Part shown: piece by piece, positions 9,200 through 18,271 of the stretch
Layout: the number at the start of each line of letters is the position of its first letter
Numbering within the stretch: position 1 is the stretch's first letter
Source: Pseudomonas putida
GTDB lineage: Bacteria; Pseudomonadota; Gammaproteobacteria; Pseudomonadales; Pseudomonadaceae
Assembly: GCF_009883635.2 (NCBI RefSeq)
Contig: NZ_CP026115.2
Coordinates: 3,782,001-3,846,000, forward strand
Direction of reading: 5' to 3'
DNA length: 64,000 nt
Notes under the pieces: generated by a model
The model's database searches: none
The model's input: only the letters and a program-made list of their open reading frames with translations
What the model was told of the DNA's origin: nothing
Position numbers and translations under genes: made by a program

Positions 9200-11620
9200 T
9201 CAGAACAGGACTTTGGCCACGTCGGCGAAGCGCTTGGCGAAATGCACGGTCAGGCCTTCACGCAGGTAGTCCGGTAGCTCTTCGTAGTCTCCGCGATTGG
9301 GCTCGGGCAGGATCAGCTCGAAGATCTTCTGCCGCCGCGCCGCGATGACTTTCTCGCGCACACCACCGATTGGCAACACTTGGCCGGTCAGGGTCAGTTC
9401 GCCGGTCATGGCAACCCCCTTTTTCGGCGCCTGGTCACGAGCCAGGGACAGCAGGGCGCTGGCCATGGTCACCCCGGCACTGGGGCCATCCTTGGGCGTG
9501 GCGCCCTCGGGCACGTGCAAGTGGATGAAGGCTTCGTTGAAATAGCCAGGCGTGCCACCGAACTGCTTCAGGTTCGAGCTGATGTAGCTGTAGGCGATCT
9601 CCGCCGACTCCTTCATCACGTCACCCAACTGCCCGGTAAGCTTCAGCCCGCGGTTGAGGCTGTGGATGTGGGTGGCCTCGATCGGCAGGGTCGCACCGCC
9701 CATGCTGGTCCAGGCAAGGCCGGTAATCACGCCTTTGCCTGCCAGCACCTGCTCGCTGCGGAACACCGGCATGCCCAAGGCGGGCTCCAGGTCCTTGTTG
9801 CCGATCTTGAGCTTGGCGTCCGGGTCTTCCAGCAGCTTGACCACCGCCTTGCGCACCAGCTTGCCCAGCTGTTTCTCCAATTGGCGTACCCCGGCTTCTC
9901 GGGCATAGCCCTCGATCACCGTGCGCAGGGCGCTGTCGCTGATGCTCAGGCTGGTCTTGGCCACGCCGGCCTTGTTCAGCTGTTTTGGCCACAGGTGGCG
10001 CTTGGCGATAGCCAGCTTCTCTTCGGTGATGTAGCCGGACAGGCGGATCACCTCCATGCGGTCGAGCAGCGGCCCGGGGATCGAGTCGAGGGTGTTGGCG
10101 GTGCACACGAACAGCACCTTTGACAGGTCCAGGCGCAGGTCCAGGTAGTGGTCGAGGAAGTCGACGTTCTGCTCCGGGTCGAGGGTTTCCAGCAGCGCCG
10201 AGGCCGGGTCGCCCTGGTAGCTCTGGCCCATCTTGTCGATCTCGTCGAGCATGATCACCGGGTTCATCACTTCGACTTCCTTCAGCGCCTGCACCAGCTT
10301 GCCCGGCTGGGCGCCGATGTAGGTGCGGCGGTGGCCCTTGATCTCGGCCTCGTCGCGCATGCCGCCGACGCTGAAGCGGTAGAACGGCCGGCCGAGGGAT
10401 TCGGCGATGGACTTGCCGATGCTGGTCTTGCCCACCCCGGGCGGGCCCACCAGCAGCACGATCGAGCCGCTGATCTCGCCCTTCCAGGCGCCGACGGCGA
10501 GGAATTCGAGGATGCGCTCCTTGATGTCATCCAGGCCGGCGTGGTGCTGGTCGAGCACCTTGCGCGCATGCTTGAGGTCGAGTTTGTCCTTGCCGTACAC
10601 GCCCCAGGGCAGGGCGGTGGCCCATTCCAGGTAATTGCGGGTGACGGCGTACTCGGGCGAACCGGTCTCGAGGATGGCCAGCTTGCCCATTTCTTCGTCG
10701 ATGCGCTTTCTCGCCTGCTCGGGCAAGGTCTTGCCGGCAAGGCGCTGCTCGAACTGTTCGAGGTCGGCGCTGCGGTCATCCTTGGTCAGGCCCAGCTCCT
10801 GCTGGATGACCTTGAGCTGCTCCTTGAGGAAGAATTCGCGCTGGTGTTCGCCGATCTGCCGGTTGACCTCGGCGGAAATCTCGTTCTGCAGGCGCGCGAC
10901 CTCGACCTCCTTGCGCAGCATCGGCAGGACTTTCTCCATGCGCTTGAGCATGGGCACGCAGTCGAGCACTTCCTGCAGCTGGTTGCCGGTGGCGGAGGTG
11001 AGCGCGGCGGCGAAGTCGGTGAGTGGCGACGGGTCATTGGGGCTGAAGCGGTTGAGGTAGTTCTTCAGTTCTTCGCTGTACAGCGGGTTGAGCGGCAGCA
11101 GCTCCTTGATCGCATTGATCAGTGCCATGCCGTAGGCCTTGACCTCGTCGGTCGGCTCGGCCGGCTGGCGCGGATACTCGACCTCGACCAGGTACGGTGG
11201 GCGATGGTGCTTGAGCCAGGTGCGGATGCGTACCCGGGTCAGGCCCTGGGCGACGAACTGCAATTTGCCGTTCTCGCGGCTGGCGTGGTGCACCTTGACC
11301 AGGGTGCCGTACTCAGGCAGCGCCGAGGTGTCGAAGTGACGGTGGTCTTCCGGCGGGGTGTCCATGAAGAACAGTGCCAGCGAGTGGTGTTCGGTCTTCG
11401 CTACCAGGTCGAGGGTTTCGGCCCAGGGCTCTTCGTTGACGATCACCGGCAGCACTTGCGCGGGGAAGAACGGGCGGTTGTGGATCGGGATCACGTAGAC
11501 CTTGTCCGGCAGTTGCTGGCCGGGCAGGGCGAGGGCGTGGCCGGTATTGGCCTTGGTGTCGGGGTGTTCGACTGCGCTGTGTTCGTCGGGTTGTTCCGGG
11601 AAATCCTGCTGGTCGCTCAT
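9200..11620 (-). CDS. ATP-dependent protease Lon (second-type Lon)
   Basis: 806 residues. Order: N-terminal substrate-binding LON domain (about 45-240), coiled coil, AAA+ module with Walker A GPPGVGKTS (about 388-396) and Walker B VIMLDEIDK, then the S16 protease domain with Ser714 (PKDGPSAGV) and Lys757 (GVREKVIAARR). The Ser-Lys spacing of 43 equals that of E. coli Lon. Pseudomonas carry a main Lon next to clpX and hupB; this copy sits alone beside gcd, so it is most likely the additional paralogue (lon-2 type). A 5' REP pair and 3' hairpin isolate it as a single transcript. No sigma32 promoter was sought quantitatively. Confidence 0.95.
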   Translation of the reverse strand: MSDQQDFPEQPDEHSAVEHPDTKANTGHALALPGQQLPDKVYVIPIHNRPFFPAQVLPVIVNEEPWAETLDLVAKTEHHSLALFFMDTPPEDHRHFDTSALPEYGTLVKVHHASRENGKLQFVAQGLTRVRIRTWLKHHRPPYLVEVEYPRQPAEPTDEVKAYGMALINAIKELLPLNPLYSEELKNYLNRFSPNDPSPLTDFAAALTSATGNQLQEVLDCVPMLKRMEKVLPMLRKEVEVARLQNEISAEVNRQIGEHQREFFLKEQLKVIQQELGLTKDDRSADLEQFEQRLAGKTLPEQARKRIDEEMGKLAILETGSPEYAVTRNYLEWATALPWGVYGKDKLDLKHARKVLDQHHAGLDDIKERILEFLAVGAWKGEISGSIVLLVGPPGVGKTSIGKSIAESLGRPFYRFSVGGMRDEAEIKGHRRTYIGAQPGKLVQALKEVEVMNPVIMLDEIDKMGQSYQGDPASALLETLDPEQNVDFLDHYLDLRLDLSKVLFVCTANTLDSIPGPLLDRMEVIRLSGYITEEKLAIAKRHLWPKQLNKAGVAKTSLSISDSALRTVIEGYAREAGVRQLEKQLGKLVRKAVVKLLEDPDAKLKIGNKDLEPALGMPVFRSEQVLAGKGVITGLAWTSMGGATLPIEATHIHSLNRGLKLTGQLGDVMKESAEIAYSYISSNLKQFGGTPGYFNEAFIHLHVPEGATPKDGPSAGVTMASALLSLARDQAPKKGVAMTGELTLTGQVLPIGGVREKVIAARRQKIFELILPEPNRGDYEELPDYLREGLTVHFAKRFADVAKVLF

Positions 11621-11733
11621 GGGGCACCTGCGTGAATGACTATGGTGCTTAGATGGGGCAGGGGGGGACGGGTTTCAATGGTAGATGAAAGGAGGCGGGG
11701 CAGGGTTTCATCTTTGCCGGCCTGTGCCGGCCC

Positions 11734-11801
11734 TTTCGCGGGGCAAGCCCGCTCCTACAGGGGATCGCGAGATTCGGTAGGAGCGGGCTTGCCCCGCGAA
11801 A
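11734..11801. repeat. Inverted REP pair between lon and gcd
   Basis: A 24-bp REP core at 11734-11757 (begins TTTCGCGGGGCAAGCCC) is matched perfectly in reverse complement at 11778-11801. The core is identical to that between era and recO. It lies just past the gcd stop codon and upstream of lon, so it may end the oprB-gcd transcript. Confidence 0.9.
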
Positions 11802-11814
11802 GCGGTGGTAAAGG

Positions 11815-14226
11815 TTACTCAGCCAATTTGTAAGCGATGATGTAATCGCCCATCTTCGTGCCCAGCGAACCATGGCCGCCAGCAACGATCAGCACGTACT
11901 GCTTGCCGTCCTTGCCGGTGTAGGTCATCGGCGTGGCCTGGCCACCCGCTGGCAGGCGGGCTTTCCACAGTTCCTTGCCGTTGTTCACGTCATAGGCGCG
12001 CAGGTACTGGTCGAGGGTACCGCTGAGGAAGCCGACGCCACCGGCAGTGACGATCGATCCGCCCATGCTCGGTACGCCCACCGGCATGCCGATCGGCACC
12101 GGGGTGCTGTCACGGGTAGTGCCGTTCTTGCGCTTCCACACCACCTTGTTGGTGAACAGGTCGATGGCCGCCACATAACCCCAGGCGGGTGCCTGGCAGG
12201 GGATGCCGATCGGCGACATGAATGGGTGCATGGTCACTGCATAAGGCGCGCCAGTGTTCGGCTGCACACCGCTGGTCTCGCTTTCGCGCTTGCTGCCGGC
12301 GGCCACCTGCTCGCGCGGCACCATCTTCGACACGAAGGCCATGTAGTTTGGCGAGGTGAACAGCAGTTGGCGCACCGGGTCGACCGACACGCCGCCCCAG
12401 TTGAACACGCCGACGTTGCCCGGGTAGATCAGGCTGCCCTGTTCGGACGGCGGGGTGTACTGGCCTTCGTAACGCAGCTCGCGGAACTGGATGCGGCACA
12501 GCATCTGGTCGAAAGGCGTGGCGCCCCACATGGCCTGTTCGGTCAGCTCAGGGCCAAGCAGGTTGAGGTCGGAGCGGGCCTGAGTCGGTGCGGTGTGGTC
12601 ACCCTTGACCGCGCCCTGGGGGACCGGGATTTCGCGAATCGGCACGATCGGCGTGCCGTCGCGGCGGTCGAGCACGTACAGGCTGCCCTGCTTGGTCGGC
12701 ACGATGATCGCCGGCTTCACGTCGTCCTTGGTCTTCAGGTGCACCAGGGTTGGCTGGCTGCCAACGTCCATGTCCCACAGGTCGTGGTGGGTGAACTGGT
12801 AGTTCCAGCGGGCCTTGCCTGTGGCCAGGTCCAGGGCGACCACGCCGGCGCTGTACTTCTCGGCGCCCGGGGTGCGGTCGGCGCCCCACTGGTCAGGGGT
12901 CTGGTTGCCCAGCGGCAGGTAGACCATCCCCAGGTCTTCGTCGACGCTGGCCAGCGACCACATGTTGGCCGAGTTGCGGCTGTACATCTTGCCCGGGGCC
13001 AGCGGCTTGGTGTCGTCCGGGTTGTTGCTGTCCCAGTTCCACACCAAGTGGCCGTCGTGCACGTCGTAGGCACGGATCACGCCGGACGGTTCGTTGGTCG
13101 ACTCGTTGTCGGTCACATGGCCGCCGATGATCACCAGGCTGCGGGTGATCGCCACCGGCGAGGTGGAGTAGTAGCCACCGGCAGTGAACGGGCCGATGCC
13201 GGTGGTCAGGTCGATCGCACCCTGGTTGGCGAAGCCTTCGCAGACCTTGCCGTTGTCGGCGTTGATGGCGATCAGTCGGGCGTCGGCGGTCGGCAGGTAA
13301 AGGCGGCGTGGGCAGGCCTGGGCCACGGCCTGGCCGGCGTCGGACACCTTCGGAGCCGGGCTGCCGTCGCGGCTGACGTAGCTGTTCTCGTCATAGTACG
13401 AGACGCCGCGGCAGGTCATGTGGGCGAAGCCCTTGAAGGTGCCTACCGGGGTCTTGATCTGTGGGTCGTAGCGCCAGATCTCGGCACCGGTGTCCGGGTC
13501 CAGGGCCAGCACCTTGCTGTGGGCGGTGCAAGCATAGAGCATGCCGTTGGCCTTCAGCGGGGTGTTTTCGTTGGTCAGCTCGACCGGGTCGTTGTCGGTC
13601 GGCAGGTCGCCGGTGCGGATGCGCCAGGCTTCTTCCAGGCGGTAGGCGTTCTGCGGGGTGATCTGGCGCAGCGGCGAATAGCGGTCGCCGTGCTCGGTGC
13701 GGCCATAGGCCTGCCAGTCGCCATCCGGCATGGCCGGTGCGGCGCTGCCCATTTCGCTGTTGTCGCGGCCCAGTTCGCCAAACACTTCACCTGGGTGGGT
13801 GAACTGGCTGCCCAGGGCGCAGGCCCCAGAAGCCAGCACGGCAACGCTCAGCAGCGCGGTGTTGGCCTTGGCGGCAGGGCCGGTCAGCGGGCGACGGGCC
13901 CACGGCAGCAGCAGCACCACGCCGATGGCGAACCAGATGGCCAGGCGCGGCACCAGTTGCCACCAGTCCAGGCCCACTTCGAGCATGGCCCATACCGTGC
14001 TGCCCAGTAGCACCAGGCCATACAGGCCCAGGGCGAGGCGCCTCTTGGCCAGCAGCAGAGCGCCCGACAGGGCAAAGCCGATACCGGCAATCAGGTAGTA
14101 CAGCGATCCGCCCAGCTGGCTCAGCTTGATGCCGCCGGCCAGCAGGGCCAGGCCCATCAGCAACAGCAGCACGCCCATCAGGCGTGGCAGCCAGCGGGTT
14201 CCTTGGTTGGCACCGTCAGTGCTCAT
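11815..14226 (-). CDS. gcd: Membrane-bound PQQ-dependent glucose dehydrogenase
   Basis: 803 residues. Gcd oxidises glucose to gluconate in the periplasm and passes electrons to ubiquinone. Five membrane helices lie in about residues 12-145, then an eight-bladed PQQ propeller domain: WQAYGRTEHGDRYSPLRQI opens it, WNYQFTHHDLWDMDVGSQP carries the family's HHDLWD segment, and the C-terminal AGGHGSLGTKMGDYIIAYKL is typical. Length matches the family. An AGGGAGA lies 7-8 nt before the ATG. The sugar porin OprB is 42 bp upstream on the same strand, so glucose entry and oxidation are probably cotranscribed. Confidence 0.97.
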   Translation of the reverse strand: MSTDGANQGTRWLPRLMGVLLLLMGLALLAGGIKLSQLGGSLYYLIAGIGFALSGALLLAKRRLALGLYGLVLLGSTVWAMLEVGLDWWQLVPRLAIWFAIGVVLLLPWARRPLTGPAAKANTALLSVAVLASGACALGSQFTHPGEVFGELGRDNSEMGSAAPAMPDGDWQAYGRTEHGDRYSPLRQITPQNAYRLEEAWRIRTGDLPTDNDPVELTNENTPLKANGMLYACTAHSKVLALDPDTGAEIWRYDPQIKTPVGTFKGFAHMTCRGVSYYDENSYVSRDGSPAPKVSDAGQAVAQACPRRLYLPTADARLIAINADNGKVCEGFANQGAIDLTTGIGPFTAGGYYSTSPVAITRSLVIIGGHVTDNESTNEPSGVIRAYDVHDGHLVWNWDSNNPDDTKPLAPGKMYSRNSANMWSLASVDEDLGMVYLPLGNQTPDQWGADRTPGAEKYSAGVVALDLATGKARWNYQFTHHDLWDMDVGSQPTLVHLKTKDDVKPAIIVPTKQGSLYVLDRRDGTPIVPIREIPVPQGAVKGDHTAPTQARSDLNLLGPELTEQAMWGATPFDQMLCRIQFRELRYEGQYTPPSEQGSLIYPGNVGVFNWGGVSVDPVRQLLFTSPNYMAFVSKMVPREQVAAGSKRESETSGVQPNTGAPYAVTMHPFMSPIGIPCQAPAWGYVAAIDLFTNKVVWKRKNGTTRDSTPVPIGMPVGVPSMGGSIVTAGGVGFLSGTLDQYLRAYDVNNGKELWKARLPAGGQATPMTYTGKDGKQYVLIVAGGHGSLGTKMGDYIIAYKLAE

Positions 14227-14268
14227 CGTAGGTTCTCCCTTTAGTGAAGGTGGTCAGTGTGAAAGTGG

Positions 14269-15615
14269 TCAGAACGTGCTTTGAATCTTCAGGCCGCCGA
14301 TCAGTGCGCTGTCGACCTGCGACACCCCGCCCGGATGGCGGATGTACTGCAGGTTCGGGCGCACCGTGAGCCAGTCGGCCAGGTGAATGCCGTAATAGAG
14401 TTCGGCGCTGTACTCGGTGTCTTGCACCGGCAGGTAGCCCGGGTTGTCGTAGTCGTCGAGGCCGGCCACCTGATTGGCCAGGCGGGCGTTCTTGCGGTAG
14501 GCCGGGTTGGCGTGCACGCGGGCGACGGCGAAGCCGATATCGTCCTTGGCGCGGGCGTCGAAGGGGCCTTTGTATACCAGTCCAGCTTGAACATAGTTGT
14601 CGATGACATTGGTCTTCTTGTCGTGCACCGTGGCGTTGGCGAACAGGCTCAGGCCGCGCGACTGGTCGGACGCCAGCGAGGTGACCTGCTGCTGGGCCCC
14701 GAGCCACATGCCGTGCTTGCTCGAACTGCTGCGGTAGGCGGCGCCACTGAGGGCGGCCGGCTGGCCGTTGCTGTCCTTGAGAACATCCTGTGCCTTGGCA
14801 TTACTGTAGTAGTAGCCGGCGCGATATTCCCCTTTCAGGCCATTCACTCGTGGGCTCCATACCAGTTCGACCGGCATGACCGCGCCCTGGGTACCGCTGC
14901 CGCTGAGCTTGAAGCCGTTGCCCGATTCGAGGTTGGACGGGTTTTGCTCATACACGCCAACCTGGGCGTACAGCTCAGGGTTGAGGTTGTAGCGAACGCG
15001 CATGGCCCACTGGCTGACCGGCCAGTTGTACCAGATGCCGCCGACCCAGTTGCCCACCTGCGAGCCGCAGAAGGCCAGGTTCTGGAAGTCGCAGGGGAAG
15101 CTGTTGAAATCCTCGCCTTCGCCGAAACGGCCGACTTTCACGTCCAGAGCGCCGTCGTAGTACTTCTGCTTGATCCACATCTGCGTCAGCCGCCAGGTTT
15201 CGCCACGGCCCCAGACTTCCTGGGCCGAAGTAAAGCCGCCGACCCGCGGGTCGTTGATGCGGTCGTTGCTGATGTTGTCGCCGTGGCGCTCGGTGACGGT
15301 CAGCTGGAACTCGGTGTCGTTCCAGCCGAGGATCTTCTCCAGGTCCAGGTGGCTGCCGAAGGTGAACTGGTCGCTGTAGCGTGCCGTGCGGTCGTGGTCA
15401 TAGCCGCCGTGCAGGTTGCTGCCCATCTCACCGGTATAGCCGAGGGTGAAGTCGTAGCCTTTCTCCAGCAGCTCGGTACGGGTGCCACCCCAGTCGCCGA
15501 ACATCCATGGGGAGTCCTTGGCAAAGGGCTCGCTGGCGCTGGCCGTGTTCGGCAGGCTGGCGGTGAGGGCAATGAGGGCAAAGCCGGTGTAGCGGGTTTT
15601 GGGCAGTTGGACCAT
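14269..15615 (-). CDS. oprB: Carbohydrate-selective outer membrane porin OprB
   Basis: 448 residues. A signal peptide (GFALIALTASLPNTASA) precedes a beta-barrel that begins PWMFGDWGGTRTELLEKGYDFTLGY, the hallmark of OprB, and ends in Phe (LKIQSTF), the usual outer-membrane insertion signal. OprB passes glucose and other sugars to the periplasm. It is the first gene of an apparent oprB-gcd unit. The 222-bp upstream region contains an AT-rich stretch (about 15745-15785) that should hold the promoter; no regulator site could be assigned. Confidence 0.95.
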   Translation of the reverse strand: MVQLPKTRYTGFALIALTASLPNTASASEPFAKDSPWMFGDWGGTRTELLEKGYDFTLGYTGEMGSNLHGGYDHDRTARYSDQFTFGSHLDLEKILGWNDTEFQLTVTERHGDNISNDRINDPRVGGFTSAQEVWGRGETWRLTQMWIKQKYYDGALDVKVGRFGEGEDFNSFPCDFQNLAFCGSQVGNWVGGIWYNWPVSQWAMRVRYNLNPELYAQVGVYEQNPSNLESGNGFKLSGSGTQGAVMPVELVWSPRVNGLKGEYRAGYYYSNAKAQDVLKDSNGQPAALSGAAYRSSSSKHGMWLGAQQQVTSLASDQSRGLSLFANATVHDKKTNVIDNYVQAGLVYKGPFDARAKDDIGFAVARVHANPAYRKNARLANQVAGLDDYDNPGYLPVQDTEYSAELYYGIHLADWLTVRPNLQYIRHPGGVSQVDSALIGGLKIQSTF

Positions 15616-15811
15616 GAGATAGCGCTATCTTTTGATTATTGAGCAAACGGCAAGCGCACCGATGAGCGGGCTCTTCGATGGAAGTGGTAATCGGGAATGC
15701 TGGGTGAAGCGATTCAGCTTGCGGCGGGGAGGATATAGCGGAAGTTGTAAGAAAAAAAGACAAAATGTCGCAGTTGATTGTTGCTGATCCAGTAACAGTC
15801 GGTTGGGCAAG

Positions 15812-15830
15812 GGGGCTGCAGTGCAGCCCC
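15812..15830 (-). terminator. Hairpin downstream of the zinc TonB receptor
   Basis: GGGGCTGCA at 15812-15820 pairs with TGCAGCCCC at 15822-15830, seven bases past the receptor stop codon. No U-run follows on the minus strand, so termination efficiency is uncertain. Confidence 0.5.
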
Positions 15831-15837
15831 AAATCGC

Positions 15838-17883
15838 TTAGAAGGTGGTCCGCAGCCCAACTTCTACGCTGCGCCCCGGCGCTGGTGCGATATCCCGCAG
15901 GATCGAACTGGCGTAGCGCACGGTCTGATCGGTCAGGTTCTCGCCGCGCACGAAGGCCAGCCACTGGCTCTGGCCGATGTCGAAGCGGTAGCCGACGCTG
16001 GCCCCGAGCGTGGTATAGCCGTCGGTGCTGGTCTCGTTCTCAGGCTTGCGATGCTGCGATGCGGCATGTTGCACATCGACCCGTGCCTGCCAGCGGTCCA
16101 GTTCCCACACCAGGCCGCTGTTCAGCCGCAGCGGGGCAATGCGCGGCAAGGGCTCGCCGCTGTCCAGGTTCTTGGCCCGGGTGTAGTCGCCGGACAGCTC
16201 CAGGGCGAAGCTGCCATAGCGGTTCTCGAGCAGCTTCCAGCGGTCTTGTGCCTCGATGCCGTAGAAGCGCGCTCGCACGCCCTGGTACTGGTACTCGGGG
16301 AAGCCGCCATCGTCATGATCGTGGTCGTGATCATCCTCGTGATGGTCGTGATCATGGCCTTCACGCAGGTTACCCGTGCCGATCAGGCCGATATAGTTGC
16401 GGAAGTGGCTGTAGAACACCCCGACGCTGCCCTTGTGGGTGCCATTGTCGAAGCGCAGGGCCAGGTCGGCGGAAATGGCCTTTTCCTTGTTCAGGCTGGC
16501 ATCACCGACTTCATACGCGCCGGTGGCCACGTGGGCACCATTGGCATAGAGCTCGTAGAACGTCGGGGCGCGTTCGGTGTAGCCGAGGTTGGCCGCCAGC
16601 GACCAGATCGGGTCGAGCTGGTACACAGCGCCCGAAGACAGGCTGAAGGCGTTGAAGCTGCTGGCGCTGTCGGCGTCGACGAAGTTCTCGTTGCCCTTGG
16701 CGTCGGGGTCGACGCGGGTGTGTTCCAGGCGTGCGCCCAGGCTCAGGTTCAGGCGCTCGGTGGCCTGCCACTGCTCGAGCATGAACAGCGCCAGGCTGTC
16801 GGTGTCGGTTTGCGGGACGAAGGCTTCCTCGCCCAGCGCCGAGAACTCGTTGCGGCTGAGCTGTGCGCCAATCACGCCTTCGAGCGGGCCGAGCGGTTGA
16901 TGGCGGGCTTCGATGCGCGCCTCATAGCCTTTGTTCTTGAAGGTGGTGTGTACCTCGCCTTCTTCGATCTCGCTGTGCTCGTAGTCGGTGTAGCCGGCAT
17001 CGACCTTCACCGAGCTGAACGGGCCGTCGAGGTCGCGCAGTTCGGAGGCGAACGCGTAGTGATCTTGTTTCATGTCCAGGCGCACGCCGGACTCGGCCAC
17101 CGAGCCGTAGTTGCTGTCGTAGCGGCTGTAGGACAGGCCCGCATAGCCATGATCCCAGTTGTAGGAGCCGCCAATCGCGCCACCGTCCTGGCGGCCGTCG
17201 CTGTTCTCCAGGCGATGGCGACTGCCAGGTGCATCGGCGTCACGCACTTTGGCGCTTTGCGCGTAGCCGGGAATGCGCAGGTCGTTGAACTGGCGGCTGT
17301 TGGCGTCCAGGTGCAAGGCGAATGTGCCGTCACCGGCTTCCAGCTTGCCAGCGCTGCTGCGGGTGGTGTCGGCGCCGCCGTAGCGCAGCTCGCCAGCACC
17401 GTGGATGCCCTCGATCGGCGAGTCTGGAATGCGGTTGTCGAAGGTATTGATCACCCCACCGATGGCATTGCCGCCGTACAGCAGGGCGGCCGGGCCGCGG
17501 ACGATTTCCACGCGCTCGACCGTGACCGGGTCCAGCGGCACTGCGTGGTCATAGGACAGCGACGAAGCATCCAGGGCACCCACGCCATTGCGCAGGATGC
17601 GAATGCGGTCGCCATCCAGGCCGCGAATCACCGGGCGGCTGGCGCCAGGGCCGAACCAGGTGGAAGCCACACCGGGTTGCTTGTTCAGGGTTTCACCGAG
17701 GCTGCCGTGCTGCTGTTGCAGCAGGTCGTCACCTTCGAGCACGGTGCTGGGTGCAGCCAGTTGACGGTTGCCCAGCGGATTGGCGGTGATGACCTGGGGT
17801 TCCAGTTCAACGGCTTGGCTGGGTGATGAGGCGAGCCACAGGGCGACAGCGAGGGGGGAGAGACGGAGCGGGATGTGCAGCAT
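15838..17883 (-). CDS. znuD: TonB-dependent receptor, ZnuD-like zinc uptake
   Basis: 681 residues from ATG 17883. A signal peptide (LRLSPLAVALWLASSPSQA) is followed by the plug domain (LGETLNKQPGVASTWFGPGASRPVIRGLDGDRIRIL ... VERVEIVRGPAALLYGGNAIGGVIN) and a beta-barrel ending in Phe (RTTF). An extracellular loop at about residues 508-530 is packed with His and Asp (HDHDHHEDDHDHDHDD), as in ZnuD zinc receptors. A Zur-like palindrome lies 32-54 bp before the start. The frame is open further upstream to 18006, but that would run through the Zur-like box and put the signal peptide internally. ZnuD imports zinc, and in Neisseria also heme; zinc is favoured here. Confidence 0.88.
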   Translation of the reverse strand: MLHIPLRLSPLAVALWLASSPSQAVELEPQVITANPLGNRQLAAPSTVLEGDDLLQQQHGSLGETLNKQPGVASTWFGPGASRPVIRGLDGDRIRILRNGVGALDASSLSYDHAVPLDPVTVERVEIVRGPAALLYGGNAIGGVINTFDNRIPDSPIEGIHGAGELRYGGADTTRSSAGKLEAGDGTFALHLDANSRQFNDLRIPGYAQSAKVRDADAPGSRHRLENSDGRQDGGAIGGSYNWDHGYAGLSYSRYDSNYGSVAESGVRLDMKQDHYAFASELRDLDGPFSSVKVDAGYTDYEHSEIEEGEVHTTFKNKGYEARIEARHQPLGPLEGVIGAQLSRNEFSALGEEAFVPQTDTDSLALFMLEQWQATERLNLSLGARLEHTRVDPDAKGNENFVDADSASSFNAFSLSSGAVYQLDPIWSLAANLGYTERAPTFYELYANGAHVATGAYEVGDASLNKEKAISADLALRFDNGTHKGSVGVFYSHFRNYIGLIGTGNLREGHDHDHHEDDHDHDHDDGGFPEYQYQGVRARFYGIEAQDRWKLLENRYGSFALELSGDYTRAKNLDSGEPLPRIAPLRLNSGLVWELDRWQARVDVQHAASQHRKPENETSTDGYTTLGASVGYRFDIGQSQWLAFVRGENLTDQTVRYASSILRDIAPAPGRSVEVGLRTTF

Positions 17884-17914
17884 GGGGATGAGGCGTTCCT
17901 TGGCAGATACTTTT

Positions 17915-17937
17915 GTGTTGTTACAATATAACATCAC
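17915..17937. promoter_or_regulatory. Zur-type operator
   Basis: A 23-bp palindrome centred on 17926 reads GTG.TGTTA.....TAACA.CAC (GTTAcaataTAAC core) and overlaps the expected promoter of the zinc receptor. It closely fits the Zur box form TGTTATaataTAACA. It also sits 112-134 bp before the divergent VF530 gene and could serve it as well. Confidence 0.8.
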
Positions 17938-18048
17938 TATTTCAGCACAGAGGTTTTGCCCCTGGCCAGTGGTTTTTCCGCAGACAACACGGATCCCACC
18001 CGCCACTACACTCGTGTAAGGTGCGCATCTTTCCTACGGAGCACTGGC

Positions 18049-18270
18049 ATGAGCACGGCCCAACACAACGCGCTGCACGGCAAGACCCTCGAACAGATCC
18101 TCACCGAACTGGTGGCGCACTACCAATGGCAGGGGCTGGCCGAACGCGTTGATGTACGCTGCTTCAAGAGCAACCCGAGCATCAAGTCGAGCCTGACCTT
18201 CCTGCGCAAGACGCCTTGGGCGCGGGAGAAGGTCGAGCAGTTGTACGTGAAGCTGCAGCGCCAGGCCTGA
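18049..18270 (+). CDS. VF530 (DUF2132) family DNA-binding protein
   Basis: 73 residues. The whole protein matches the small VF530 family: [58 protein letters not shown]. Structural work on the Vibrio founder reported double-stranded DNA binding; the cellular role is not established. GGAG at 18038-18041 is 7 nt before ATG 18049; an upstream in-frame extension to 17956 has no family similarity. It diverges from the zinc receptor and is followed 1 bp later by a membrane protein gene, so the two are cotranscribed. Confidence 0.88.
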   Translation: MSTAQHNALHGKTLEQILTELVAHYQWQGLAERVDVRCFKSNPSIKSSLTFLRKTPWAREKVEQLYVKLQRQA

Positions 18271-18271
18271 C

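Noticed and set aside
11872..14010. 712-codon open frame on the + strand opposite gcd, and similar long frames opposite lon, znuD and pbp
   Set aside because: They are antisense frames kept open by high third-position GC of real genes; their translations are rich in Ala, Arg, Gly, Val and His without any domain.
16300..16380. CAT/GTG-rich repeat in znuD as a microsatellite or CRISPR-like repeat
   Set aside because: It encodes the in-frame His/Asp loop of the receptor; there are no spacers or regular repeat units.
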